The notes under the pieces were generated by a model, which did no database searches, had not been told where the DNA came from, and was given only the letters and a program-made list of their open reading frames with translations. Both the position numbers and the translations under genes were made by a program. Of a DNA stretch of 64,000 nucleotides, positions 8,096 to 18,192 are shown piece by piece. Each line of letters begins with the position of its first letter. The first letter of the stretch is position 1. The DNA lies in NCBI RefSeq assembly GCF_020616555.1, contig NZ_CP085173.1, forward strand, positions 4,475,501-4,539,500, in the 5' to 3' direction. The stretch is from Streptomyces longhuiensis (GTDB taxonomy: Bacteria > Actinomycetota > Actinomycetes > Streptomycetales > Streptomycetaceae).

Positions 8096-8358
8096 GGGGA
8101 GCTCTCCCCTCCGGGTCTCGTTACGCGTGCGACGACTGCGCAGCACTGTAATCGACGGGGCGTATGCGGTTGAGAGCCGAAGCGGCACAGGCGAAGTCGC
8201 CCTTGAGGCCAATTCACCCGCTTTTCTTCCGCAAACCGGACGATGTCCCGGGGCGCGGCCCGGGCACCTGCGGTGCGCCGCCGCTCGACGGCCGTCCGAC
8301 GCGCGCCGTTCACCGTGCGTTGGCTCACGCATCGCCGGACACCCGGAACATCCGCACC

Positions 8359-9438
8359 ATGACGCAGATGACTCGTGTCAGGGCCTCCTCGTACGCCCTG
8401 GCCGCCGCGCTCCTCGTGGGCCTCTCCGCACCCGTCGCCGCCGCGCACCCCGCCTCCCACGGGCACACGTCGCACCACCGCGTCCCGTTCACGGCGGCGA
8501 CCGTGACGGCGGCCGAGGACGGCTCCTCCTACACGGTCGCGTGGACGGCGCCCGGGGCGCGGCACGTGGCGGTCCGCGCGGGCGGCCGCACCGTCGCCTC
8601 CGGCGGCTCGTCCGGGAAGGTCACCGTGCGCGACCTGCCCGCCGCCGACCGCCAGTGGTTCGACCTGGTCCCCGACCGCGGCCGGGGCCTGCACCTCGCC
8701 GACCGCGAGATACGCCTCGACGGCGCGGTCAACTTCCGTGACGCGGGCGGCTACCGCACCACCGACGGGCGCTGGGTGCGGATGGGCGAGATCTACCGCA
8801 CCGCGTCCCTGGACAAGCTCACGGACAGGGACCTGGCGAAGCTGAAGCGCCTCGGCATCTCCGTGGACTACGACCTGCGTACGCGGCAGGAGCGCACCTC
8901 CGCGCCCGACCGCGTCCCCGCCGGCGCCCGCTACGTCGTCGCGGACGTGCTCGGCGACCTCGGAGGCCTGTCCGGCCTGCCCGCGTCGCCGGAGGCATCC
9001 GCGCAGCTGATGGTGGACGCGGAGAAGACCATGGTCTCCGCCCCGGCCGCGCGGCAGGCCTACACCGCGGTCCTCCACGGCATCGCGGACGCCGACGGCG
9101 CGAACGCCCTGTTCCACTGCACGGCCGGCAAGGACCGCACGGGCTGGGCGAACGCCACGCTCCTGACCGCGCTCGGCGTCCCGCGCGACACGGTGATGGA
9201 CGACTACCTGGCCAGCAACACGTACCGCGCGAAGGAGAACGCGGCGACGCTCGCCGCGATGCCGCCCGCGCAGGCCGCCGTGTACAAGCCGATGCTGGAC
9301 GTGCGCCCCGAGTACCTGAACTCGGGCTTCCAGGAGGTGACGAGCCGCTACGGCACGTTCGACCGCTACCTGGACAAGGCCCTCGGCCTCAGCCACCGCG
9401 ACGTGCGCGACCTGCGCGAGGACCTGCTGGTCGGCTGA
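8359..9438 (+). CDS. Secreted tyrosine-protein phosphatase
   Basis: 359 residues from the ATG at 8359 (MTQMTRVRASSYALAA), giving a Sec signal peptide of about 32 residues ending in APVAAAHP. After a beta-rich linker domain, DGAVNFRDAGGYRTTDG opens the phosphatase domain and HCTAGKDRTGWANA near residue 253 carries the Cys-x5-Arg catalytic loop. This is the bacterial tyrosine/serine phosphatase family with extracellular members. The general-acid Asp may be in DRVPAG or the DVLGDL segment. No operon partner; a long hairpin follows. Confidence 0.9.
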   Translation: MTQMTRVRASSYALAAALLVGLSAPVAAAHPASHGHTSHHRVPFTAATVTAAEDGSSYTVAWTAPGARHVAVRAGGRTVASGGSSGKVTVRDLPAADRQWFDLVPDRGRGLHLADREIRLDGAVNFRDAGGYRTTDGRWVRMGEIYRTASLDKLTDRDLAKLKRLGISVDYDLRTRQERTSAPDRVPAGARYVVADVLGDLGGLSGLPASPEASAQLMVDAEKTMVSAPAARQAYTAVLHGIADADGANALFHCTAGKDRTGWANATLLTALGVPRDTVMDDYLASNTYRAKENAATLAAMPPAQAAVYKPMLDVRPEYLNSGFQEVTSRYGTFDRYLDKALGLSHRDVRDLREDLLVG

Positions 9439-9456
9439 CGGACCCCCTTCGGCGTC

Positions 9457-9496
9457 GAGGCCCTCGTTCGGGACGCACATCCCGAACGAGGGCCTC
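9457..9496 (+). terminator. Strong hairpin after phosphatase gene
   Basis: GAGGCCCTCGTTCGGGA (9457-9473) pairs perfectly with its complement at 9480-9496 across a six-base loop. There is no T-run, as is common for Streptomyces terminators. Confidence 0.75.
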
Positions 9497-9621
9497 CGCA
9501 TGCCCTGTTACAGGCTTGGGACGTTCCAACTCCGGGGCCAGTACAACGTTTTCCTTCGGTGGCCCGTCTTTCTTCTCGTAACCACGAACACCCCCACAGG
9601 ACACCCAGAAGGAGAGGAACA

Positions 9622-11049
9622 GTGCGCCGCACTCTCGTCACAGCCCTCGCCGTCACCGCGCTCGCCATGCCGCTCGGCCTCGTAGGAGCCGCCGGTACCG
9701 CAGCCGCTGCCACACCCGTTCCGCCCCGCGTCCCCGCCATCGACTTCAACCACGACGGGTACCAGGACCTCGTGCTCGGAGCGCCGGGCGCGACCGTCTC
9801 CGGCAAGGAGACCGCCGGGGCCGTCTCCGTGGTCTACGGCGGGAAGAACGGGCCGGACATCGCGAACGCCAAGGTCTTCACCCGCTCCACCACCGGGATA
9901 CCCGGGGCGGCCGAGGAGGGCGGCTACTTCGGCGAGCGCGTCACCAGCGGGGACCTCGACGGGGACTCGTACACCGACCTCGTCGTCGCCGGGCTCGGCG
10001 GCGCGCCGAGCGTCGTGCTGTGGGGTTCGGCCGCCGGGCTGAGCGGCCAGGGCAGTGTCGCGCTGCCCACGTCGACCGGGATGTTCGCCGTCGGCGACTT
10101 CAACGGCGACGGACACCGCGACCTCGTCACCGACGACTACCCGCGCAGCGACGACCCGGACGACGACAACGCCGGGATGACCATCTCCTACGGCCCCTTC
10201 GACCGCAGCGGCAAGCCGGCGAGCCAGGACTCCATCGTCACCAGCCAGACCTTCGGGCCCGGCGACATCGTCGTCGGCGACATGACCGGGGACGGCGCCG
10301 ACGACATCGTGACGAGCCACGGCTTCGAGGAGTCGGCGTACGCCAGCAAGTTCTGGAAGGGCGGGAAGAACGGGGTCTCGCACACCGCCAAGTCGCTGAC
10401 CTCGTCGTTCCGCGGGGCCGTCGGTGACGTCGACGGTGACGGGTACGGCGACCTCGTCGTCCACGACATCGGCGACAACTACGAGGACATCCCGTACGAG
10501 AAGGGCACCGTCCTCGTCATGTACGGGACCGCCGACGGGCCGTCCACGACCCGCACGAAGACCATCACGCAGGACTCGACGGGCGTGCCCGGGGTCGGCG
10601 AGAGCGGCGACATGTTCGGCACCGACATCTCCGCCGGTGACGTGAACGGCGACGGCTACGCGGACATCGCCGTCGGCGTGCCCGGCGAGGCCATCGGCAA
10701 CATCAAGGACGCCGGCAGCGTCGTCCTGCTCAAGGGCGGCCGCGGCGGTCTGTCCGGCACGGGCTCGCAGGCCTTCAACCAGTCCACGACCGCGGTGCCC
10801 GGCGCCTCGGAGACGGGCGACGGCTTCGGCCAGAAGGTCCACCTGGCCGACCTGAACGGCGACGGCAAGGCCGAGCTGACCGCCACCGCTCCCCTGGAGG
10901 ACGGCACGTACACCGACTCCGGCGCCGCCTGGGTGCTGCGCGGGGCCACCGGCGGGCTCACCACGAGCGGCATCACGTCGTTCGGTGCCGCCGCCGTGCA
11001 TGTCCCCGAGAAGAACGCCCAGTTGGGGCAGGACCTCATCGGTCACTGA
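9622..11049 (+). CDS. Secreted FG-GAP repeat protein
   Basis: 475 residues. I chose the GTG at 9622 because AAGGAGAGG precedes it and the protein then starts with a clean Sec signal peptide (VRRTLVTALAVTALAMPLG, cleavage near AAAA-TP). The mature part has at least seven calcium-binding FG-GAP units of the form D-x-[ND]-x-D-G-x-x-D-[LI]-x-[VT] (for example DFNHDGYQDLVLG, DLDGDSYTDLVV, DVNGDGYADIAVG), which fold as an integrin-alpha-like beta propeller. It is an extracellular or cell-surface protein of unknown ligand, with no catalytic domain. The gene stands alone. Confidence 0.9.
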   Translation: MRRTLVTALAVTALAMPLGLVGAAGTAAAATPVPPRVPAIDFNHDGYQDLVLGAPGATVSGKETAGAVSVVYGGKNGPDIANAKVFTRSTTGIPGAAEEGGYFGERVTSGDLDGDSYTDLVVAGLGGAPSVVLWGSAAGLSGQGSVALPTSTGMFAVGDFNGDGHRDLVTDDYPRSDDPDDDNAGMTISYGPFDRSGKPASQDSIVTSQTFGPGDIVVGDMTGDGADDIVTSHGFEESAYASKFWKGGKNGVSHTAKSLTSSFRGAVGDVDGDGYGDLVVHDIGDNYEDIPYEKGTVLVMYGTADGPSTTRTKTITQDSTGVPGVGESGDMFGTDISAGDVNGDGYADIAVGVPGEAIGNIKDAGSVVLLKGGRGGLSGTGSQAFNQSTTAVPGASETGDGFGQKVHLADLNGDGKAELTATAPLEDGTYTDSGAAWVLRGATGGLTTSGITSFGAAAVHVPEKNAQLGQDLIGH

Positions 11050-11058
11050 GAACCGAGA

Positions 11059-11099
11059 GACGGGGGTGGGTGAGCCCGATGGGTTCGCCCACCCCCGTC
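11059..11099. terminator. Terminator between FG-GAP gene and fbiC
   Basis: GACGGGGGTGGGTGAGCCC (11059-11077) pairs with GGGTTCGCCCACCCCCGTC (11081-11099) with only G-T type mismatches. It lies between convergent genes and probably serves both. Confidence 0.8.
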
Positions 11100-11113
11100 G
11101 CGTGTGATGCCGC

Positions 11114-13696
11114 TCAGTCCCCCAGTACCGGCAGCAGTTCCGGCAGGTGGCCGTCCGAGGCCGTCGCCGCGTGCTGGCGCTCCGGCGGGACCTCCCCGTA
11201 CAGCGTCGTGCGCGGCTTCGCCGGGCGGCCCGCTTCCTCCGCGATCGTGACGAGGTCCTTGATGGAGCGGTACGAGCCGTAACTGGAGCCCGCCATACGG
11301 GAGATGGTCTCCTCCATCAGCGTGCCGCCCAGGTCGTTCGCCCCCGAGCGCAGCATCTCCGCGGCGCCCTCCGTGCCCAGCTTCACCCAGCTCGTCTGGA
11401 TGTTCGGGATGTGGGGGTGCAGGAGGACGCGCGCCATGGCGGTGACGGCCCTGTTGTCGCGGGTCGTCGGGCCCGGACGCGCGATGCCCGCCAGATAGAC
11501 CGGCGCGTTGGTGTGGATGAACGGGAGCGTCACGAACTCCGTGAAGCCGCCCGTCTCCTGCTGGATGCCGGCCAGCGTGCGGAAGTGGCCGAGCCAGTGG
11601 CGGGGCTGGTCCACATGCCCGTACATCATCGTCGACGACGAGCGGATGCCCAGCTCGTGGGCCGTCTTGATGACCTCGATCCACGTCGCCGTGGGCAGCT
11701 TGCCCTTGGTGAGGACCCAGCGGACCTCGTCGTCGAGGATCTCGGCCGCCGTGCCGGGGATCGAGTCGAGGCCGGCCTCCTTCGCCGCGGTGAGCCAGTC
11801 CCGGATCGACATACCCGTGCGCGTCGCGCCGTTCACCACCTCCATCGGGGAGAACGCGTGCACGTGCATGCCGGGGACGCGCTCCTTCACCGCCTTCGCG
11901 ATGTCGAAGTAGGCCGTGCCCGGCAGGTCGGGGTGGATGCCGCCCTGCATGCACACCTCGACCGCGCCCACGTCCCACGCCTGCTCGGCCCGGTCCGCGA
12001 CCTGGGAGAGCGAGAGCGTGTACGCGTCCGCGTCCGTGCGGCGCTGCGCGAAGGCGCAGAAACGGCAGCCGGTGTAGCAGACGTTCGTGAAGTTGATGTT
12101 CCTCGTGACGATGTACGTGACGTCGTCGCCGTTCACCGTCTTGCGGATGTCGTCCGCGACGCGGCAGAGGGCGTCGAGCGCGGGCCCGTCCGCGTGCAGG
12201 AGGGCCAGCGCCTCGTCGTCGGTGAGCTTCGTCGGGTCGTCGGCCGCCGTCGCGAGCGCGGCGCGCACGTCGCCGTCGAGGCGCTGCGGGACCATGCCGG
12301 GCGCGGCCTGCTCGCGCAGCGCCTCCCAGTCGCCGTACACGTCGTCGAAGTCGTCGCGCCGGTCGGACGTGCGGCCCGTCGTGTCGATGGTGCGGTGCAG
12401 ATCCGTGCGGCCGGTGACGGTGAACCCCTCGTCGGGCTCCTGCCAGGGCAGACCGGCGGGGCGCGCGTCCTCGTCGGCGAGGCCGGTGTCGGCGGAGGCG
12501 AGGGCCCGTACGTGCGGCAGGAGGCGCGGGTCGAGCCACGGCTCGCCGCGCTCGATGAACTCCGGGTAGATCGTCAGGCGTTCGCGCAGCTCGAAGCCCG
12601 CCTCGCCCGTCTTCGCGGCGAGCTCGTCGATGTGCGGCCAGGGGCGCTCGGGGTTCACGTGGTCCGGGGTCAGCGGCGACACCCCGCCCCAGTCGTCGAT
12701 GCCGGCGCCGATCAGGAGCGCGTACTCCTCGTCGACCAGGTTCGGCGGGGCCTGGATGCGGGCGGACGGGCCGAGGATGTGGCGGGCGACCGCGATGCAC
12801 GCGGCGAGCTCCTCCAGCTCGGCGTCCGGCATGCCGCGCATCGCCGTGTCCGGCTTGGCCCGGAAGTTCTGGACGATGACTTCCTGGATGCCGTGGTAGC
12901 TGCGCTGGATGCGGCGCAGCTGGAAGAGGGAGTCGGCGCGCTCCTCGTAGGACTCGCCGATGCCGATGAGGACGCCGGTGGTGAACGGGACGTTCGACCG
13001 GCCCGCGTCCTCCAGGACCCGCAGCCGGACGGCGGGTTCCTTGTCGGGCGAGCCGTGGTGCGGTCCGCCCGGCTCGGACCACAGGCGCGTCGCCGTCGTC
13101 TCCAGCATCATGCCCATGGACGGCGCGACGGGCTTGAGGCGCTGGAGGTCGGTCCAGGTCATGACGCCGGGGTTGAGGTGCGGGAGCAGTCCCGTCTCCT
13201 CCAGGACCCGGATCGCCATGGCGCGCACATAGGCGAGCGTGTCGTCGTACCCGTGCGCGTCCAGCCACTCGCGGGCCTCGGGCCAGCGGTCCTCGGGCCG
13301 GTCGCCGAGCGTGAACAGCGCCTCCTTGCAGCCCATCTCGGCGCCGCGGCGGGCGATGTCGAGGACCTCGTCCGGCGACAGGTACATCCCGTGGCCGTCC
13401 CGGCGCAGTTTGCCGGGGACGGTCACGAACGTGCAGTAGTGGCACTTGTCCCGGCACAGCCGGGTCAGCGGGATGAAGACCTTCTTCGAGTACGTGATGA
13501 CGCCCGGGCGGCCCGCGGCCTTCAGGCCCGCGTCGCGCACGCGCGCGGCGGACGCCGTCAGGTCCCGCAGGTCGTCGCCGCGGGCCTGGAGCAGGACCGC
13601 CGCCTCGGCCGTGTCGAGGGCAACGCCGTCGCGGGACCGCTTCAACGCGCGGCGCATCGCGTTGGCGGTGGGTCGTACAGGCTCCGGATCAGTCAT
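11114..13696 (-). CDS. fbiC: FO synthase (CofG-CofH fusion, 7,8-didemethyl-8-hydroxy-5-deazariboflavin synthase)
   Basis: 860 residues from ATG at 13696 ([14 protein letters not shown]), the normal length of the actinobacterial two-domain enzyme. The CofG half carries the radical-SAM cysteines CRDKCHYC (C81, C85, C88). The CofH half carries CYTGCRFC near residue 540. Together they make FO, the deazaflavin core of cofactor F420, from tyrosine and the ribityl pyrimidine dione. Cytoplasmic. In actinobacteria fbiC is usually unlinked to fbiA/fbiB, as here. The context is meaningful: several F420- or deazaflavin-type oxidoreductases are encoded nearby (13.8, 23.8 and 43.7 kb). Confidence 0.96.
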   Translation of the reverse strand: MTDPEPVRPTANAMRRALKRSRDGVALDTAEAAVLLQARGDDLRDLTASAARVRDAGLKAAGRPGVITYSKKVFIPLTRLCRDKCHYCTFVTVPGKLRRDGHGMYLSPDEVLDIARRGAEMGCKEALFTLGDRPEDRWPEAREWLDAHGYDDTLAYVRAMAIRVLEETGLLPHLNPGVMTWTDLQRLKPVAPSMGMMLETTATRLWSEPGGPHHGSPDKEPAVRLRVLEDAGRSNVPFTTGVLIGIGESYEERADSLFQLRRIQRSYHGIQEVIVQNFRAKPDTAMRGMPDAELEELAACIAVARHILGPSARIQAPPNLVDEEYALLIGAGIDDWGGVSPLTPDHVNPERPWPHIDELAAKTGEAGFELRERLTIYPEFIERGEPWLDPRLLPHVRALASADTGLADEDARPAGLPWQEPDEGFTVTGRTDLHRTIDTTGRTSDRRDDFDDVYGDWEALREQAAPGMVPQRLDGDVRAALATAADDPTKLTDDEALALLHADGPALDALCRVADDIRKTVNGDDVTYIVTRNINFTNVCYTGCRFCAFAQRRTDADAYTLSLSQVADRAEQAWDVGAVEVCMQGGIHPDLPGTAYFDIAKAVKERVPGMHVHAFSPMEVVNGATRTGMSIRDWLTAAKEAGLDSIPGTAAEILDDEVRWVLTKGKLPTATWIEVIKTAHELGIRSSSTMMYGHVDQPRHWLGHFRTLAGIQQETGGFTEFVTLPFIHTNAPVYLAGIARPGPTTRDNRAVTAMARVLLHPHIPNIQTSWVKLGTEGAAEMLRSGANDLGGTLMEETISRMAGSSYGSYRSIKDLVTIAEEAGRPAKPRTTLYGEVPPERQHAATASDGHLPELLPVLGD

Positions 13697-13794
13697 GCTC
13701 CCGAGGATACGAGCGCCCACCGACGGCGTCTGCGCCGCGCTGACGTGCGCGGGATCACGCGACATACACGTTTCACCTGCGCCCCGCGCCGCCC

Positions 13795-14625
13795 CTACAG
13801 GTACTGCTCGTACTCGTCGAGGATCTTGAGGACCGACGTCTCGTCCGCCGGGGGCAGTTGGAGGACGACCTCGTCGATGCCGAGCTCCGCGTAGTGCGCG
13901 AGCTTGCCCGGGCTCGGCAGGACCGCGTACGGGACGACGTGCAGGTCCGCCGGGTCACGGCCCGCCTCCTCCCAGCCGGCCCGCAGCACGGGCATCGACT
14001 CGGTCAGGCCGCGCCCGCCGATGGGCAGCCAGCCGTCGGCGTACTCGGTGATGTGCGCGAACAGCTTCGGGCCCGCCGCTCCCCCGATCAGCGTGCGGGG
14101 CGCGCCGCCCGCCGGCTTCGGGTAGGCGTGGCTGGCCCGCACCGACACCCCGAACTCGCCGTCGTACGCGGTCGGTTCCTGCGCCCACAGGGCCCGCATG
14201 AGGCCCATGCGCTCCCGGCCGAGCTCGCGCCGCGTGCGCCATTCGACGCCGTGGTCGGCGGCCTCCTCGACGTTCCAGCCGAAGCCGAGGCCCAGCGTGA
14301 AACGGCCGCCGGAGAGGTGGTCGAGGGTGGCGATCTGCTTGGCCAGGTCGATGGGGTCGTGCTGCGCGATCAGCGTGATGCCGGTGCCGAGCCCGAGCCG
14401 CTCGGTGACGGCGGCGGCCTGCCCGAGCGCGACGAACGGGTCGAGGGTGCGGCCGTACTCGGCGGGCAGGTCACCCCCGGCCGGGTACTGCGTCGCCCGC
14501 TCCACCGGGATGTGTGTGTGCTCGGGCAGATACAGCCCGGCGAACCCGCGTTGCTCCAGCTCACGCGCGAGCCGCACAGGCGTGATGGTCTCGTCGGTCA
14601 GGAAAATCGTGGTCGAGATCCGCAT
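13795..14625 (-). CDS. LLM-class F420-dependent oxidoreductase
   Basis: 276 residues. It has the luciferase-like TIM barrel: [22 protein letters not shown] at the start, [30 protein letters not shown], and [17 protein letters not shown]. The match to actinobacterial F420-type members is close, and fbiC lies just upstream on the same strand, 99 bases away. It transfers hydride from F420H2 to an unknown substrate or the reverse. There is no clear ribosome site before the ATG, so translation may be leaderless. Confidence 0.86.
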   Translation of the reverse strand: MRISTTIFLTDETITPVRLARELEQRGFAGLYLPEHTHIPVERATQYPAGGDLPAEYGRTLDPFVALGQAAAVTERLGLGTGITLIAQHDPIDLAKQIATLDHLSGGRFTLGLGFGWNVEEAADHGVEWRTRRELGRERMGLMRALWAQEPTAYDGEFGVSVRASHAYPKPAGGAPRTLIGGAAGPKLFAHITEYADGWLPIGGRGLTESMPVLRAGWEEAGRDPADLHVVPYAVLPSPGKLAHYAELGIDEVVLQLPPADETSVLKILDEYEQYL

Positions 14626-14791
14626 GGGGCATTACTACCGGCCCGCCCCTCAGGAGTCCATGGACTCCCCGGGCGGACAGACGTAAGACTCCGATCCCCT
14701 TCCCTTAGAGGGGAGTTCACGGCTCAATACCAGAGTTGCATGCACCACCCACGTCACAGACGGAACGTCACGAGACCCTGGGAGCCGCAGC

Positions 14792-16321
14792 ATGTGCGAG
14801 GACGACCACACCACGACCGGCATGGGCAGACGCGCGCTGTTCGTGACGGGAGCGGCCACCGCGCTTACGTTGAGCAGTGTGAGCTTCGCGAGCGCGGCCG
14901 ACGGCCGCACACCGGCGGACGGAACGAAGACGTCGAAGACCGTGAAGGGGACGCTGCCGCCCGGCGCGCCCGACTTCGTGTACGTGCCGGTCGAGGTGCC
15001 GCGCGGGGTCCGCGAGATCCACGTCGCGTACACCTACACGAAGGCGACCGTCCCGGCCGGCACGCAGAACAACGCCCTGGACATCGGGGTGTTCGACGAG
15101 CGGGGCACCGAGCTCGGCGGGAAGGGCTTCCGCGGCTGGTCGGGCGGCGCGCGCACCGAGTTCTTCGTACGGGCGGACGACGCGACGCCGGGCTACATCC
15201 CGGGTCCGGTGGGCGCCGGCACCTGGCACATCGCGCTCGGCCCGTACACGGTGGCGCCCGAGGGCCTCCCGTACGAGCTGACCGTCACGCTCACGTACGG
15301 CGAGCAGGGTCGGACGCCGCGCCCGGTGTACCCGCCCTCACGCGCCAAGGGCCGGGGCCGTGCCTGGTACCGCGGGGACTGCCACATCCACTCATGGTTC
15401 TCGGACGGCAGGCGCACGCCCGCCGAGATCGCGGCGCTCGCGCGCGCGGCGGGTCTGGACTTCATCAACTCGTCCGACCACAACACGCACTCGTCGCACG
15501 CCCACTGGGCGGACGAGGCGGGCGACGACCTGCTCATCATGCTCGGCGAGGAGATCACGACCCGTAACGGGCACGTGGTGGCGCTCGGCACGGATCCGGG
15601 CACGTTCGTCGACTGGCGCTATCGTGCCCGCGACAACCGCTTCGGCAAGTACGCGCGCGAGGTCCGCCGGGCCGGCGGCCTGGTCGTGCCGGCGCATCCG
15701 CACGCCACCTGCATCGGCTGCAACTGGAAGTTCGGCTTCGGCGAGGCGGACGCCGTCGAGGTGTGGAACGGCCCGTACACCGCGGACGACGAGATCTCCC
15801 TGGCCGACTGGGACAACACGCTGGTGGCGTCCGTACGGGGTTCGCGTGAGTGGATCCCGGCGATGGGCAACAGCGACGCCCACCGCGACCCGGACCGCAT
15901 CGGCGGCCCGCAGACGGTGGTCCTCGCCGACGACCTGACCCGGGAGGCCGTCCAGGCGGGCATCAAGGCGGGCCGCAGTTACGTCGCCGAGTCGAAGTCC
16001 GTGGAGCTGACGTTCACGGCGTCCGGCTCGCGCGGCGAGCACGCGGGCATCGGCGAGCGCCTCCACGTGGACCCGGACGCCCCGGTCACCGTCCGCCTGG
16101 AGGTCAAGGGCGCCCCGGGCTGCACGCTCCACGTGGTCACGGACCAGGGCACCCTGTTCACGTCGCCGGCGCTCCCCGAGTCCGGGTCGGGCACGGCCGA
16201 GTGGCGCACGACGGCCTCGTACGCGGCCTATGTGCGGGCCGAGGTCCGGCACGCGCCGACGGTCCCGGGCCTGCCGGGGGCGCTCACGGCGTTCACGAAC
16301 CCGGTGTTCCTCGGCAAGTAG
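14792..16321 (+). CDS. Exported PHP-domain metallohydrolase (CehA/McbA type)
   Basis: 509 residues, ATG ten bases after GGAG. The N-terminus MGRRALFVTGAATALTLSS (residues 11-29) has twin arginines, a hydrophobic stretch and a SFASAADG cleavage region, so it is exported, perhaps by Tat. Residues 50-180 form a beta-sandwich. The PHP domain starts near 194 with G-D-C-H-I-H-S and continues with NSSDHNTH near 228, GEEITTRNGHVVALG and NSDAHRDPDR, which supply metal ligands for a phosphoesterase or amidohydrolase-type reaction. The substrate is unknown. Confidence 0.86.
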   Translation: MCEDDHTTTGMGRRALFVTGAATALTLSSVSFASAADGRTPADGTKTSKTVKGTLPPGAPDFVYVPVEVPRGVREIHVAYTYTKATVPAGTQNNALDIGVFDERGTELGGKGFRGWSGGARTEFFVRADDATPGYIPGPVGAGTWHIALGPYTVAPEGLPYELTVTLTYGEQGRTPRPVYPPSRAKGRGRAWYRGDCHIHSWFSDGRRTPAEIAALARAAGLDFINSSDHNTHSSHAHWADEAGDDLLIMLGEEITTRNGHVVALGTDPGTFVDWRYRARDNRFGKYAREVRRAGGLVVPAHPHATCIGCNWKFGFGEADAVEVWNGPYTADDEISLADWDNTLVASVRGSREWIPAMGNSDAHRDPDRIGGPQTVVLADDLTREAVQAGIKAGRSYVAESKSVELTFTASGSRGEHAGIGERLHVDPDAPVTVRLEVKGAPGCTLHVVTDQGTLFTSPALPESGSGTAEWRTTASYAAYVRAEVRHAPTVPGLPGALTAFTNPVFLGK

Positions 16322-16332
16322 GGGCTGTCTCG

Positions 16333-16379
16333 GATCCGAACGAGGGGGCCCTGGGGTCTTTCGATCCGAACGGGAGGCC
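16333..16379. repeat. Short direct repeat between convergent genes
   Basis: GATCCGAACGAGGGGGCCCT and a near copy, GATCCGAACGGGAGGCCCT, follow each other within 47 bases between the PHP gene and the permease stop. It does not fold as a simple terminator stem. Function unknown. Confidence 0.4.
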
Positions 16380-17945
16380 CTAGTCCTCGACGACCAGCAC
16401 CGGCGTCTCCCGCGTCAGCACCTCGCCGCGGAAGAACGCCGGGCTGCGCCGCCCCATCACGAGCATGATCACGAAGCCGACGAGCAGCAGGCCGACGCCG
16501 ATCACGAAGACGGAGCCGACGCCGAGGACGGAGGAGCCGCTGCCGTACGCCGGGTTCCACATGTCGACGAGGGTCTTCACGAACACGGCGGACAGCAGGA
16601 CACCGCCCAGGACCGGGAAGAGGGCCTTGAAGAAGAAGTCCCGGGGGGAGCGCAGCAGTTCGGAGCGGAAGTACCAGGCGCAGGCGAACGCCGTGAGCGC
16701 GTAGTAGAAGCAGATCATGAGGCCGAGCGCGTAGATCGTGTCGACGAGGACGTGCTCGGAGACCAGCGTCATGACGGTGTAGAACACGCCGGTGGCGACG
16801 CCCGCGGTGACCGTGGCGCGGCCCGGGGTCTTGAAGCGCGGGTGGACGCGGGCGTAGGAGGCGGGCAGCGCCTCGTACGTCGCCATGGCGAGGACCGTGC
16901 GGGCGACCGGGATGAACGTGGTCTGCAGGCTGGCCGCGGCCGAGGCGAGGACGGCGACGAAGAGCAGGATGCCGAGGGTGGGGCCCATGACGGGGCCCGC
17001 GAGGGCGGCGAAGACGTTGTCGGACGTCGCGGGGTTGGCGAGGCCGAGGCCCTTGCCGCCGGAGCCGACGACCATCTGGGCGGCGACGCCGGTGGCGAGG
17101 TAGGAGCCGACGAGGACGACCATCGCGATGAGGGCGGCGCGGCCGGGCGTCTTGTCGCTGCCGATGGTCTCCTCGTTCGCGGTGAGGCAGGTGTCCCAGC
17201 CCCAGTACATGAAGATCGACAGGGACAGGCCCGCGGTGAACGCGCCGAACGACTTCACCGAGAACGGGTCGAGCCACGTCCAGGAGAACGGCACGGAGGT
17301 GGGGAAGTCCGCCGATCCCGCCTTGACGACGGCCATCACGACGAACACGGCAAGCACGACGAGCTGGAGGCCGACCAGGGTGAACTGGACGCCCTTCGTC
17401 GCGGTCATGCCGCGGTAGCTGATCGCGGTCGCGGCGGCGATCAGGGCGAGGCAGGTGACGATGTGGACGGCCTTGTTGTCGTCCAGGGCGCCGATGGACG
17501 TGTTGCCGGTGATCTCGCCCGCGAGGAGCCAGAAGTACGACGTCGCGACGCCCGCCAGGTTGGACAGCACAATGATCGTCGCGATGACGAGGCCCCAGCC
17601 GCACATCCAGCCCACGCGCGGGCCGAAGGCCTTCACGGTCCAGGTGAAGGACGTGCCGCAGTCCGGCATGGCCTTGTTCAGCTCCCGGTACGCGAAGGCG
17701 ACGAGCAGCATCGGCAGGAACCCGGCCAGGAACACGGCGGGCATCTGGAGGCCGACCTCGCCGGCCGTGGAGCCGAGCGTCGAGGTCAGGCAGTAGACGG
17801 GCGCCACGGTCGAGATACCGATGACCGCGCTGCCGACCAGCCCGACGGAGTTCCCGCCGAGGCCCTTGCTGCGGACGCCCCCGTCGGGGGCGCCGCCTGC
17901 CGTGTCGTGGGCAGCCCGTGTCGGCCGCGCGTCCAGCTCAGTCAT
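16380..17945 (-). CDS. APC-family amino-acid permease
   Basis: 521 residues if started at ATG 17945 (MTELDARPTRAAHD); the upstream frame is Cys/Phe-rich and unlike the family. About 12-13 membrane segments, beginning GLVGSAVIGISTVAPVYCLTST, with the APC hallmark unwound helix 1 (S-T-V-A-P) and YRELNKAMPDCGTSFTWT. It belongs to the amino acid/polyamine/organocation superfamily, inner membrane. No clear ribosome site precedes the ATG. The substrate is not evident; an unrelated APC permease is at 47.96 kb. Confidence 0.88.
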   Translation of the reverse strand: MTELDARPTRAAHDTAGGAPDGGVRSKGLGGNSVGLVGSAVIGISTVAPVYCLTSTLGSTAGEVGLQMPAVFLAGFLPMLLVAFAYRELNKAMPDCGTSFTWTVKAFGPRVGWMCGWGLVIATIIVLSNLAGVATSYFWLLAGEITGNTSIGALDDNKAVHIVTCLALIAAATAISYRGMTATKGVQFTLVGLQLVVLAVFVVMAVVKAGSADFPTSVPFSWTWLDPFSVKSFGAFTAGLSLSIFMYWGWDTCLTANEETIGSDKTPGRAALIAMVVLVGSYLATGVAAQMVVGSGGKGLGLANPATSDNVFAALAGPVMGPTLGILLFVAVLASAAASLQTTFIPVARTVLAMATYEALPASYARVHPRFKTPGRATVTAGVATGVFYTVMTLVSEHVLVDTIYALGLMICFYYALTAFACAWYFRSELLRSPRDFFFKALFPVLGGVLLSAVFVKTLVDMWNPAYGSGSSVLGVGSVFVIGVGLLLVGFVIMLVMGRRSPAFFRGEVLTRETPVLVVED

Positions 17946-18192
17946 GAACAGGACGTTAAATGCTGCGGTTTCCGCATAAGGGGGACATGAGATGAAACTG
18001 GCCACCTTTGAATCGATGGCCGATTCACGTAACCATCCCACACCCTCAAGGTGCCTTCAGGTTAGCCCCATTCATCGGAAGGAATTACCGACGACGTCCG
18101 ATATTCGGTAATCGCAGCAGCGCCCGATTTGCCGGGTTCAAAATTTTCCGTGTGATGTTTCCGGCGGTTACGCCCGCGGTCCCCTCCTGCCG

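Noticed and set aside
8096..8332. N-terminal extension of the ADP-ribosylglycohydrolase-like protein
   Set aside because: The in-frame upstream sequence is Arg-rich, precedes the ribosome site of the GTG start and has no family similarity.
11147..13894. A 915-codon plus-strand frame opposite fbiC
   Set aside because: Val/Arg/Gly-rich antisense shadow; fbiC with its radical-SAM cysteines is certain.
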